Source: Spirochaetota bacterium (GTDB lineage: Bacteria; Spirochaetota; UBA4802; UB4802). From it: a stretch of DNA of 33,814 bases. The stretch lies in contig JAOAIH010000025.1 in assembly GCA_026414805.1 (NCBI GenBank), forward strand, positions 4,115 through 37,928, written 5' to 3'. This document shows positions 27,156 through 33,814 of the stretch, in pieces. Within the stretch, counting starts at the first letter, position 1. Every line of letters starts with the position of its first letter. A program made the position numbers and the translations under genes. A model generated the notes under the pieces. It was given only the letters and a program-made list of their open reading frames with translations, was not told the origin of the DNA and did no database searches.

Positions 27156-27836
27156 TTACCCTTTTAATCCATACCCAACGCCAGAGTACGTTTTAATGAT
27201 TTCCTTGTATTGACCTAATTTTTTCCGTAAATTCATAATATGTACATCAACCGTTCTGTCAATAACATACACATTATCGCCACGGATGCTGTCGATGATA
27301 TTATCTCTGGAAAAAATCTTGCCAGGATATTGCATAAAAAGTTTTAAAATAAGAAATTCAGTTTTTGTTAAATCGATGGGGTTGTTGTCGATAGTTACCA
27401 AGAATTTTTCAGGATACAATTGAATGCCTTTACACGTTAAAACATCTTTTGTTTTTTCTTCTCTTGACTGAACGCGCCTTAGAATTGCTTTGACGCGAGC
27501 AATGAGTTCGTGGATGCTGAATGGCTTGGTGATGTAATCATCGGCTCCTAATTCAAGCCCTAACACCTTATCAAGTTCTGCCGATTTTGCTGAAAGAAAT
27601 AAAATGGGTATATCTTTAAAATTATGCGATGCGCGAATCTGCTTGCATAAATCAAAGCCATCCATACCACTCATCATTATATCAAGAATTAAAAGGTCAG
27701 GTTTGGCGATAGCTAATTGTTTTAAAACCTCTTCTGCTGACGCAAATGTGTAAACATCAAACCCATTTTTTTGTAAATTGACTTTCAGTATCTCGCGGAT
27801 ATCCTTTTCATCATCCACTACGTAAATTTTTGGCAT
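27156..27836 (-). CDS. phoB: Phosphate-regulon-type response regulator
   Basis: 226 residues: receiver domain (1-115) with acidic pocket DDEKD, phosphoacceptor Asp in LLILDIMMSGMDG, and the conserved Lys in DYITKPFS; then an OmpR/PhoB winged helix (about 130-226) ending YKEIIKTYSGVGYGLKG. It would bind direct repeats upstream of phosphate-uptake genes, such as the phased heptamers at 29344-29394. It lies between phoU and phoR, with three and six bases to each neighbour, so the four-gene minus-strand block pstB-phoU-phoB-phoR is one operon. Confidence 0.92.
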   Translation of the reverse strand: MPKIYVVDDEKDIREILKVNLQKNGFDVYTFASAEEVLKQLAIAKPDLLILDIMMSGMDGFDLCKQIRASHNFKDIPILFLSAKSAELDKVLGLELGADDYITKPFSIHELIARVKAILRRVQSREEKTKDVLTCKGIQLYPEKFLVTIDNNPIDLTKTEFLILKLFMQYPGKIFSRDNIIDSIRGDNVYVIDRTVDVHIMNLRKKLGQYKEIIKTYSGVGYGLKG

Positions 27837-27839
27837 GAA

Positions 27840-28493
27840 CTACTCCTGATGTCTGATGTCTTGACCTTCAATGAAATAAATTGCCCTTTCAGCAATATTG
27901 GTTGCATGGTCACCTATGCGCTCTAACGCTTTTGCTACCATGATAAGGCCAAATGCTGGTGATATGGTTGCAGGGTTTTCCACCATAAAGCTAAATAGTT
28001 CACGATTTATCTGCATGTTAAGTTCATCCACATCCTTATCAAGGTCAAGGCATTGTCGAGCATAGTTGATATTTTTCTCGGTTATTGCCTGAAATGCCAA
28101 TTTTATCATTTTAATACAGATTTCGGTCATACGGGGAATATCAATAAGTGGTTTTAAAAGCGATTTGCCCTCTAATCGTATTGTTTCTTTAGCAATATTA
28201 GTTGCAAGATCACCTATGCGCTCAAGGTCAGTATTTGATTTAAGAATTGCCAAAATAAGTCTCAGATCGGCTGCGGCTGGCTGTTTTGTTACAAGGATTC
28301 TTCCACACTCTTCGTCAATTAATACTTCCAGTTTATCAAGGACAGTGTCCTTCTGTATTACCTTTTCTGCTAATTTAACATCTATTGTTTTAAGGGACTG
28401 TACTGCATCAGCCACTGATTCAATGGCAATATCTGCCATTTCAAGTATCCTGCGCAATAAGTCATTAAGTTCCTGTTCAAGATGTGTTGGCAT
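27840..28493 (-). CDS. phoU: Phosphate-signalling protein PhoU
   Basis: 217 residues made of two three-helix PhoU repeats. Each carries the acidic metal-binding pattern: LERIGDLATNIAKETI in the first and LERIGDHATNIAERAIYF in the second. PhoU links the state of the Pst transporter to PhoR and keeps the regulon off when phosphate is plentiful. It follows pstB by 18 bases and precedes phoB by three. Confidence 0.93.
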   Translation of the reverse strand: MPTHLEQELNDLLRRILEMADIAIESVADAVQSLKTIDVKLAEKVIQKDTVLDKLEVLIDEECGRILVTKQPAAADLRLILAILKSNTDLERIGDLATNIAKETIRLEGKSLLKPLIDIPRMTEICIKMIKLAFQAITEKNINYARQCLDLDKDVDELNMQINRELFSFMVENPATISPAFGLIMVAKALERIGDHATNIAERAIYFIEGQDIRHQE

Positions 28494-28511
28494 TATCTTC
28501 TCCTTTCTTTA

Positions 28512-29276
28512 TTAACCAAATTTTCCGGTTATATAATTTTCGGTCATCTGTTTTTCGGGCTTTGTAAACATAATTTCGGTTTTATTTACTTCAATGAGCT
28601 TTCCCATATAAAAGAATGCGGTGTAATCGCTTACACGAGCTGCCTGCTGCATGTTATGGGTGACAATTATAATAGTGTACTGCTTCTTTAAATCCTGAAT
28701 GAGTTCTTCAATTTTTTGTGTTGATATGGGGTCAAGAGCTGATGCCGGTTCATCCATTAAGATAATTTCAGGCTGTACTGCAATGGTGCGTGCAATACAG
28801 AGCCGTTGCTGCTGACCACCGGATAAACTCATTGCTGAATCATTGAGCCTGTCTTTTACCTCATCCCATAGCGCAGTGCGCTTGAGGGAGTCTTCAACAA
28901 TGCGTTCAATGGTATACTTGTCTTTTATACCATTTATTTTTAGTCCATAGGCAATATTGTCAAAAATAGATTTAGGGAATGGATTTGATTTTTGGAACAC
29001 CATACCAACCCTGCGGCGCAGTTGGGTTACATCATATTTGGTATGGTATATTGATTGGCCATCTATAGTTAATTCACCTTCTACCCGTGTGTAGGGGATA
29101 ATATCATTCATCCTGTTTATACAACGAAGGAAAGTGGACTTGCCGCACCCTGAAGGACCAATAAGCGCCATAACAGTATTTGGATAAACAGTAAGATTAA
29201 TATCAAAAAGTGCCTGATTTTGGCCATAGAAAAAGGAAAGGTTTTCAGCTTTTACCTTTGCAGTGTTATCAGCCAT
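28512..29276 (-). CDS. pstB: Phosphate ABC transporter ATP-binding protein PstB
   Basis: 254 residues. Walker A is GPSGCGKST, the Q-loop is in [11 protein letters not shown] (the NPFP is typical for PstB), signature [17 protein letters not shown], Walker B with D-loop [13 protein letters not shown], and the switch His in [18 protein letters not shown]. It energises PstCA. It is the first gene of the minus-strand block and faces pstS across a 267-base divergent promoter region; its permease genes are transcribed separately. Confidence 0.95.
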   Translation of the reverse strand: MADNTAKVKAENLSFFYGQNQALFDINLTVYPNTVMALIGPSGCGKSTFLRCINRMNDIIPYTRVEGELTIDGQSIYHTKYDVTQLRRRVGMVFQKSNPFPKSIFDNIAYGLKINGIKDKYTIERIVEDSLKRTALWDEVKDRLNDSAMSLSGGQQQRLCIARTIAVQPEIILMDEPASALDPISTQKIEELIQDLKKQYTIIIVTHNMQQAARVSDYTAFFYMGKLIEVNKTEIMFTKPEKQMTENYITGKFG

Positions 29277-29343
29277 ATATCACCATTATAGTTTATGTTT
29301 ATACTCATGAAAATAGTATCTTACGCAAATCCAATCACCTTAA

Positions 29344-29394
29344 AGTTAAGGATTTATAATGATAATGTAAAGAAAATGTTAAGATTTTGTCACT
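29344..29394 (+). promoter_or_regulatory. Candidate Pho box: 11-bp-phased heptamers
   Basis: Heptamers repeat every 11 bases: AGTTAAG (29344), TATAATG (29355, poor), TGTAAAG (29366), TGTTAAG (29377), TGTCACT (29388), separated by four mostly AT bases. A 7+4 direct-repeat layout is the known design of PhoB sites. It lies in the divergent region between pstB and pstS, about 150 bases before pstS and 68 before pstB. Confidence 0.5.
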
Positions 29395-29543
29395 ATCAAA
29401 ATTTTACTGAAACACTTCAATAATTACAAATAGAAAATTAATTGTATCTTTATAAAATTTTCATATCACAGGGGTATGTATAGACTAGATAAAAGTAACT
29501 TCTGTGATTTGCAGTAGTTATTAAAATATAACAGGAGGCCATA

Positions 29544-30371
29544 ATGAAGGTCAAGAGTTTTTTAATTTTTATGATGATAGCCCTAATAGGCTCATTGTCA
29601 ATTGGTTTTTCACAAACTAAAGGTTCCAAGGTAGTTATTAAAGGTTCAACAACAGTATTGCCGATAGCTCAGAAAGCACTGGAAGCATTCTATGAAAAGA
29701 CAAAGATAGTAATAAGCCTTTCTGGTACAGGTTCGGGAGACGGGATAAAATCGCTCATTGATGGTAGCTGTGACATTGCAAATTCTTCAAGAGAAATGAA
29801 ACCCGAAGAACTGAGTTTGGCACGATCAAAAGGCGAAAAGATTAAGGAAGTTGCCATTGCCTATGACATGATAGTCCCAATTGTGCATCCTTCAAATCCA
29901 GTAAAAAACCTTTCAATGGCACAGCTTAAGGCAATTTATGAAGGAGCTATCACCAACTGGAGCCAGGTAGGTGGCAACAATGAACGGATAGTTGTAATTT
30001 CACGTGACTCAAGCTCTGGTACATTTGAGGTATGGGAAAGTAAAGTAATGAAAAAATCAGAAGTTCGTAAGGATGCATTGTTGCAGGCATCCAATGGTGC
30101 AATAGTATCAGTAGTTGCAAAGAATAAAAGAGCTATCGGTTACATTGGATTTGGCTATCTTGATGACAGGGTAAAAGCACTTACTGTGAATGGTGTTGAA
30201 CCTACAATCCCTAATGGCAAATCAGGCGTGTATCCAATTTCCCGTAAATTGTACATGTATGTGAATGAAGTGAAAATAAAACCTGAAGCTCAGGCTTTTA
30301 TAGATTTTATCCTTTCAAAAGAAGGACAGCAGATTGTAAAGCAAACAGGGTTTATACCGCTCACTGACTAG
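29544..30371 (+). CDS. pstS: Phosphate-binding protein PstS, secreted form
   Basis: 275 residues. A signal peptide covers about residues 1-23 (hydrophobic FLIFMMIALIGSLSIGF, no lipobox Cys), so the product should be free in the periplasm. Phosphate-binding motifs are GSTTVLPI, GTGSGDGIKSL, and SRDSSSGTFEVWE. It delivers phosphate to PstCA. AGGAGG at 29532-29537 precedes the ATG. A strong terminator follows at 30403, then a second, closely similar pstS. Confidence 0.93.
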   Translation: MKVKSFLIFMMIALIGSLSIGFSQTKGSKVVIKGSTTVLPIAQKALEAFYEKTKIVISLSGTGSGDGIKSLIDGSCDIANSSREMKPEELSLARSKGEKIKEVAIAYDMIVPIVHPSNPVKNLSMAQLKAIYEGAITNWSQVGGNNERIVVISRDSSSGTFEVWESKVMKKSEVRKDALLQASNGAIVSVVAKNKRAIGYIGFGYLDDRVKALTVNGVEPTIPNGKSGVYPISRKLYMYVNEVKIKPEAQAFIDFILSKEGQQIVKQTGFIPLTD

Positions 30372-30402
30372 GTATAGTGGTGCACATAAAGTGTTTTTTA
30401 GG

Positions 30403-30428
30403 GCGCTACAGCAATGTAGCGCTTTTTT
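30403..30428 (+). terminator. Rho-independent terminator after the first pstS
   Basis: GCGCTACA, loop GCAA, TGTAGCGC, then TTTTTT: a perfect 8-bp stem with T-tract, 31 bases after the stop codon. It separates the two pstS copies into different transcripts or attenuates the second. Confidence 0.88.
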
Positions 30429-30535
30429 ATTAAAAAAAAGTTGCAAAAGATTGGGGCACTTCATAGGGTATAAGTATAAATAGTGAAAGGTGTGTTTATA
30501 AGAATGAAATTCTATTCCCAATTGGAGGTTATGAT

Positions 30536-31363
30536 ATGAAAATCAAAAAGAGTGTACGCATTGTTATAGCTTTTCTTATAGCATTAGCACTTAGTGTATC
30601 ATGTTCTAAAGAGTCAAGGGATAAGGTTGTTGTAAAAGGGTCAACAACAGTGTTGCCCATTACCCAGAAAGCATCAGAGGTTTTCTATGAAAAAAATAAA
30701 ATTGTTATCTCGCTTTCTGGTACAGGGTCGGGCGATGGCATTAAGTCCCTTATAGATGGCAGCTGTGATATTGCAAATTCCTCACGTGAAATGCATCCAG
30801 AAGAATTGGCACTAGCCCAACGTAAAGGTGAGATCATAAAAGAGGTGCCGATAGCATTTGATATGATAGTTCCTATAGTCCATCCTTCAAATTCTGTATC
30901 AAATCTTACTTTGCATCAGTTAAAGGCAATCTATGATGGCTCGGTCAAAAACTGGAAGGATGTTGGGGGAAAAGATGAAGCAATAGTTGTTATTTCGCGT
31001 GATTCAAGCTCAGGGACATTTGAGGTATGGGAATCAAAGGTAATGAAACATGTTGAAGTGCGAAAAGATGCACTGCTGCAAGCTTCTAACGGAGCTATCG
31101 TACAGACTGTATCACAAAACCCAAAGGCAATTGGGTATGTGGGCTATGGCTATTTGAATGAAAAAGTTAAACCATTATTTGTAAATAATGTAGAACCAAC
31201 AATAGAAAATGGCAAAAGTGGCAAATACCCAATTGCACGAAAGCTCTACATGTATGTGAATGAAGTAAAGATAAAACCAGCCGCGCAGGCATTCATAGAT
31301 TTCATGCTTTCTGATGAAGGACAAGCAATAGTGAAAGAGGCAGGGTTTATTCCAATTAAATAA
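30536..31363 (+). CDS. pstS: Phosphate-binding protein PstS, lipoprotein form
   Basis: 275 residues, the same length as the copy before it and closely similar over the whole mature part: GSTTVLPITQKA, SGTGSGDGIKSLIDGSCDIA, SRDSSSGTFEVWESKVM and the C-terminal GFIP are shared. The leader differs: IAFLIALALSVSC is a lipoprotein signal with lipobox LSVSC and Cys23, so this product should be tethered to a membrane. GGAGG ends about nine bases before the ATG. It lies beyond the first copy's terminator, so it probably has its own promoter, though none is clear in the 107-base gap. Confidence 0.92.
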   Translation: MKIKKSVRIVIAFLIALALSVSCSKESRDKVVVKGSTTVLPITQKASEVFYEKNKIVISLSGTGSGDGIKSLIDGSCDIANSSREMHPEELALAQRKGEIIKEVPIAFDMIVPIVHPSNSVSNLTLHQLKAIYDGSVKNWKDVGGKDEAIVVISRDSSSGTFEVWESKVMKHVEVRKDALLQASNGAIVQTVSQNPKAIGYVGYGYLNEKVKPLFVNNVEPTIENGKSGKYPIARKLYMYVNEVKIKPAAQAFIDFMLSDEGQAIVKEAGFIPIK

Positions 31364-31576
31364 GAGGATGAAATTAAAGCTATTTGCCAGAGGCTCATTA
31401 AGCTCACAAAAAGTATATTCAGGAAAGAACTGAAGAAATTAAAATGGCCATGAGAGTAGTGGGGAATTTGTAAAATAAAAGTTTTTTTGTGAATGTGGAC
31501 ATGGCGTGTAACGTTTAATAGCTTTGTATAGTTTTAATAGCGTATAGGTGCAGCTGTGAGAGGGATGTGGTACGAA
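31364..31576. other. Gap between pstS and the defence region
   Basis: No gene, terminator or repeat could be supported in these 213 bases. It marks the change from the phosphate genes to the accessory region. Confidence 0.4.
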
Positions 31577-31803
31577 TCATTCATATTCACCTCCCCATAC
31601 CTTGTCAGTTACCCGCTTGATTTTTTCTTTGTATGTTTTAATAAGCTCGCGACAACCCTCAACCACCTTCCGCTCGGCCTCGATCCACTAAACAATACGC
31701 TGCTGGACTTCGAGAGGGGGAAGGGGGAGTGTTTTAATAATGAGCATTTTACGCTTCTCTTGTGTTAAAAGACCTTTCCTATAATTTCCAGTATTCCAGT
31801 ATT
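31577..31803 (-). pseudogene. hsdS: Broken 3' end of a type I restriction specificity gene
   Basis: The minus strand from about 31803 reads NTGNYRKGLLTQEKRK, then KTLPLPPLEVQQRIV, an in-frame TAG (31688-31690), and WIEAERKVVEGCRELIKTYK continuing to DKVWGGEYE and a stop at 31577. This is the last part of an HsdS second target-recognition domain and its C-terminal coiled coil. The 5' part is missing: a stop precedes the segment and the KwaB-like gene begins its 3' end 95 bases further on. It is a remnant, not a working gene. It shares an 18-base stretch with the intact hsdS at 33564. Confidence 0.75.
31709..31726 (+). repeat. 18-bp direct repeat, copy 1 (in hsdS remnant)
   Basis: TTCGAGAGGGGGAAGGGG, identical to 33564-33581. 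It encodes the conserved PLPPLE motif of HsdS on the minus strand, so it marks the same place in two hsdS sequences and brackets the KwaA/KwaB-like pair. Confidence 0.85.
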
Positions 31804-31898
31804 AACATTTATTTTATCTCGAATTTTTTATTTTCACAAACAGGGGCAAGTATGGTTTTGTTCTTTTGCAAGCTCCCCACATCAACCTAACTTTTCTT

Positions 31899-32789
31899 CT
31901 ACCGATGCACCGGACTAGTGGAAGTATTGTCTTGTAAATATCTTTTAGAATTTGTGATACATTGTCTGCCAGTAAGTGGTGCAATGAAATAATCTTCGTC
32001 TAAAAACTTTATTATGTTTTTTATTGTGGCTTTGTCTTTTGGCAAATGTATCTTGTTGTCTTTAACGGTAATTTCCAAGCCAAATTTTGCTGCCTGCTTC
32101 TGTATATTAACTAATGTAGTATTCGATAACACTTGATTTTTTTGTAAAAGTGCAACCTTTTTTCTTATTACGGAATCAGCATTATCAATAAACCAGTTCT
32201 CATCTTCAACATTAATGATGCCTATTTTTACAAATTCCTTTAAATCTTCATTTGTCGCTTCCTTATAGTAATCTGATAAGTCAAAAATTTTTCTGGCATT
32301 ATGGAATGACAAAAACAAAATTTTATTTTGTCGATAAAGCAAATCAATACGTTCATTAATTATTAATCCTGGATCACTGAGCTTAGTGTAAGTATCGTTC
32401 GTGTTTAACAAAGTAAAAGATTTAGACAAAACTTTTCTTCTGTCAAAAGATTGAAAAATCACAAAAGTATTGTTAGTATTTGTTTTATCGACTATACCAC
32501 ACAATAACGATTTGATATAATCAACCTCATCTTTCAATTTTAATATATTTAAAGTTAAAGGATTTTCTACTGCATTTAATATGTTTTCAGATATGTTGTA
32601 ATTTTTAATAACTAGAATTTGATCTTCATCTACAGAATAACGACCGTCAAAATCGACTTCCTCTTTATTTTTTTCAAATTGACTTTTTATCTCGAGAAAA
32701 TACTTTGTCAATTCATTCTGTAAATCACCGTTTGAAACAATTCTGCGCAGAGAATTATCTGTCATTAAGGCAAGAAGGTTTAATTTCAT
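31899..32789 (-). CDS. kwaB: KwaB-like protein (DUF4868), Kiwa anti-phage system
   Basis: 296 residues, near the usual KwaB length. The C-terminal half matches the DUF4868 layout as I know it: a strand pair INERIDLLYRQNKILFLSFHNARKIFDL, a helical segment, then an ending DEDYFIAPLTGRQCITNSKRYL. In Kiwa, KwaB is the cytoplasmic DNA-binding effector that works with the membrane protein KwaA. Here its ATG overlaps the stop of the upstream membrane-protein gene (ATGA-type overlap), which fits the fixed kwaA-kwaB order. It is more AT-rich than the core genes and has no CTATCGCC octamer, as expected for acquired DNA. A DUF4868 protein of another system is the alternative. Confidence 0.7.
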   Translation of the reverse strand: MKLNLLALMTDNSLRRIVSNGDLQNELTKYFLEIKSQFEKNKEEVDFDGRYSVDEDQILVIKNYNISENILNAVENPLTLNILKLKDEVDYIKSLLCGIVDKTNTNNTFVIFQSFDRRKVLSKSFTLLNTNDTYTKLSDPGLIINERIDLLYRQNKILFLSFHNARKIFDLSDYYKEATNEDLKEFVKIGIINVEDENWFIDNADSVIRKKVALLQKNQVLSNTTLVNIQKQAAKFGLEITVKDNKIHLPKDKATIKNIIKFLDEDYFIAPLTGRQCITNSKRYLQDNTSTSPVHR

Positions 32790-33316
32790 CTTATTTTGTC
32801 CTCAATTTCTAAAATCATATATTCAGCAATCTGAACAACTGTTTTGATATTTTTTGTATTTGTTAGGTTTTTTTTGGTTATTAAGACATAAGTAATGCCA
32901 CCATCAATTGTAACTTCATAAAAATGGAAACCTAAAAAACCAAGAATAGGGTTAAAATGATAACTATTTGTTGTAAAAATACTGACAAAAAACAGTCCAA
33001 GGACAAAATATAACAATTTGGGTTCTATTTGAAATGCTGACTGATTGATTAATGGCAGCAAATAAACTAAAATAAATCCAACAATTTCTTTGTCTGAAGT
33101 AGATATTGACTGAATAACAACAGGCAATTTTTCAAGTTTCTTTTTGGCTAATGTAAGTATTAACAAACAAAGAAATACTAATACAATCGCTATTATTAAA
33201 AACCAGATTCCACTCTTTATATCCCAGGATTTTGAAAATTCAGCAAACCAGAGTGTTAAAAAAACAGGAGCAAAAGAAGTAGAAACAAGTAAAAATTTTG
33301 ATACTTTATTCAACAT
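32786..33316 (-). CDS. kwaA: KwaA-like four-helix membrane protein, Kiwa anti-phage system
   Basis: 176 residues with four hydrophobic helices (about 8-27, 37-58, 80-95, 101-118), followed by a soluble tail. The tail has the pattern YHFNPILGFLGFHFYEVTIDGGITYVLITKK, which I associate with KwaA proteins; STSDKEIVGFILVYLLPL before it is also typical. KwaA sits in the inner membrane and senses phage attack, recruiting KwaB. Its ATG lies inside the end of the hsdS gene (11-base overlap), so it is probably translated by coupling to the restriction operon. Family call rests on motif memory plus the correct partner and gene order. Confidence 0.7.
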   Translation of the reverse strand: MLNKVSKFLLVSTSFAPVFLTLWFAEFSKSWDIKSGIWFLIIAIVLVFLCLLILTLAKKKLEKLPVVIQSISTSDKEIVGFILVYLLPLINQSAFQIEPKLLYFVLGLFFVSIFTTNSYHFNPILGFLGFHFYEVTIDGGITYVLITKKNLTNTKNIKTVVQIAEYMILEIEDKIR

Positions 33317-33814
33317 TTTTTGTTCTCCTTCTTTTCGATTTCTTTCCGTCTTCCAGTTTTGCCTTCTCTTCTAAGATCCTTTTTAGCAATTCCTCAGCCG
33401 GTTCATCATTTGGATCCGGCTTTACCAGTTCACCGCGGAATGCCTTAGCAAGTATAGCTTGCTCCAGTTTTTCCACGCGCTCATAAGCTTTTTTGTATTT
33501 TGCCTCAAGAGAATCAGCAAGCGCAAAGAGCTTCTCCACTCGACGGACAATCTCGTTCTGTTCTTCGAGAGGGGGAAGGGGAATTATATAATTTTCAATA
33601 TACCATCTTGGAATCCTTTGTTGCCCAGCAGTTCCCGTCATAAAATTTTTACCATTCTCAATAAAATCAGTACTCTTAATTATATAATATAAATATTTTG
33701 ATAAAATAAGATCATTGCATCTTAATACAAAAAGTTCTGTAGTACCCGCCCCATAGCCATTTAATAAATTAACCATAATGCAAGATTTTGAATTTTCAAA
33801 ACAAGGTGTTATTT
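33306..33814 (-). CDS. hsdS: Type I restriction-modification specificity subunit, 5' end outside window
   Basis: The frame is open through the last base of the window, upstream of the first in-frame ATG at 33776, so this is the 3' part of a longer gene. It reads GYGAGTTELFVLR (end of the second target-recognition domain), TGTAGQQRIPRWYIENYIIPLPPLEEQNEIV, then the long C-terminal coiled coil ADSLEAKYKKAYERVEKLEQ, AKAFRGELVKPDPNDEPAEELL and a basic tail KKSKRRRTKNVE. HsdS chooses the DNA sequence that the type I complex methylates or cuts. hsdM and hsdR are expected beyond the window. The stop overlaps the KwaA-like start. Confidence 0.9.
   Translation of the reverse strand, partial: ITPCFENSKSCIMVNLLNGYGAGTTELFVLRCNDLILSKYLYYIIKSTDFIENGKNFMTGTAGQQRIPRWYIENYIIPLPPLEEQNEIVRRVEKLFALADSLEAKYKKAYERVEKLEQAILAKAFRGELVKPDPNDEPAEELLKRILEEKAKLEDGKKSKRRRTKNVE
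33564..33581 (+). repeat. 18-bp direct repeat, copy 2 (in hsdS)
   Basis: Identical to 31709-31726; encodes PLPPLEE of the intact hsdS on the minus strand. Distance between copies is about 1.85 kb. Confidence 0.85.

Larger units (their letters stand above)
2250..27712. repeat. Dispersed octamer CTATCGCC (11 copies)
   Basis: Exact copies on the plus strand start at 2250, 3625, 6923, 19903, 20179, 22204, 22287 and 25787; reverse-complement copies (GGCGATAG) start at 9766, 16334 and 27705. Most are preceded by AG or AA, giving (A/T)A(G/A)CTATCGCC. Three are intergenic (one in a terminator stem), eight are inside genes and fall in different codon registers (Ala-Ile-Ala, Leu-Ser-Pro, Asn-Tyr-Arg, Ala-Ile-Val), so no protein motif explains them. 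Near matches such as GAGCTATCGCA (6202) and GAGCTATCTCC (13464) also occur. Confidence 0.7.

Noticed and set aside
31556-31768. 70-residue plus-strand open frame
   Set aside because: Opposite strand of the hsdS remnant, whose HsdS C-terminal motifs explain the sequence.

Overview
The window reads as a chromosome segment of an AT-rich, diderm (Gram-negative-type) bacterium. Exported proteins, a lipobox protein, an AsmA-like protein, a tandem cyclic-nucleotide-binding protein and a STAS protein together would fit a spirochaete or a related environmental lineage, but there is no rRNA or other decisive marker, so the taxonomy is only a guess. No tRNA, rRNA, CRISPR array or transposase was recognised.

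Layout. 1-273: end of a STAS-domain gene. 399-681: decayed AraC-family regulator. 1013-4151 (+): a thiolase, then the two subunits of an isopropylmalate-dehydratase-type hydro-lyase. 4154-11949 (-): AsmA-like protein, tandem cNMP-domain protein, a small TPR protein, a membrane-anchored coiled-coil protein and a GlgX-type debranching enzyme. 12164-22788 (+): a promoter with overlapping ATCAG half-sites, then nine closely spaced genes that look like one sugar-acid operon: mannonate dehydratase, FadR-type regulator, secreted GH38-like glycosidase, RraA/HMG-aldolase-like protein, SDR epimerase, Zn-alcohol dehydrogenase, UlaG-like metallo-hydrolase, an Nramp-fold transporter without the usual metal motif, and a PfkB (KDG-type) kinase. 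Together they suggest release of a sugar from a glycan, oxidation, dehydration, uptake, phosphorylation and cleavage of a 2-keto-3-deoxy acid.

23060-31363: a phosphate regulon split into three transcription blocks: pstC (frameshifted)-pstA and a small Cys-rich membrane protein on +, phoR/phoB/phoU/pstB on -, and two tandem pstS copies on +. A set of 11-bp-phased heptamers between pstB and pstS is a candidate Pho box. 

31577-33814: accessory defence region. On the - strand the C-terminal part of a type I restriction specificity gene (hsdS, running off the window) overlaps two genes that look like the Kiwa anti-phage pair KwaA/KwaB; beyond them lies a second, broken hsdS 3' end that shares an 18-bp repeat with the first.

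Across the window the octamer CTATCGCC occurs 11 times (both strands, several reading frames, coding and intergenic), far above chance, and is absent from the defence region.
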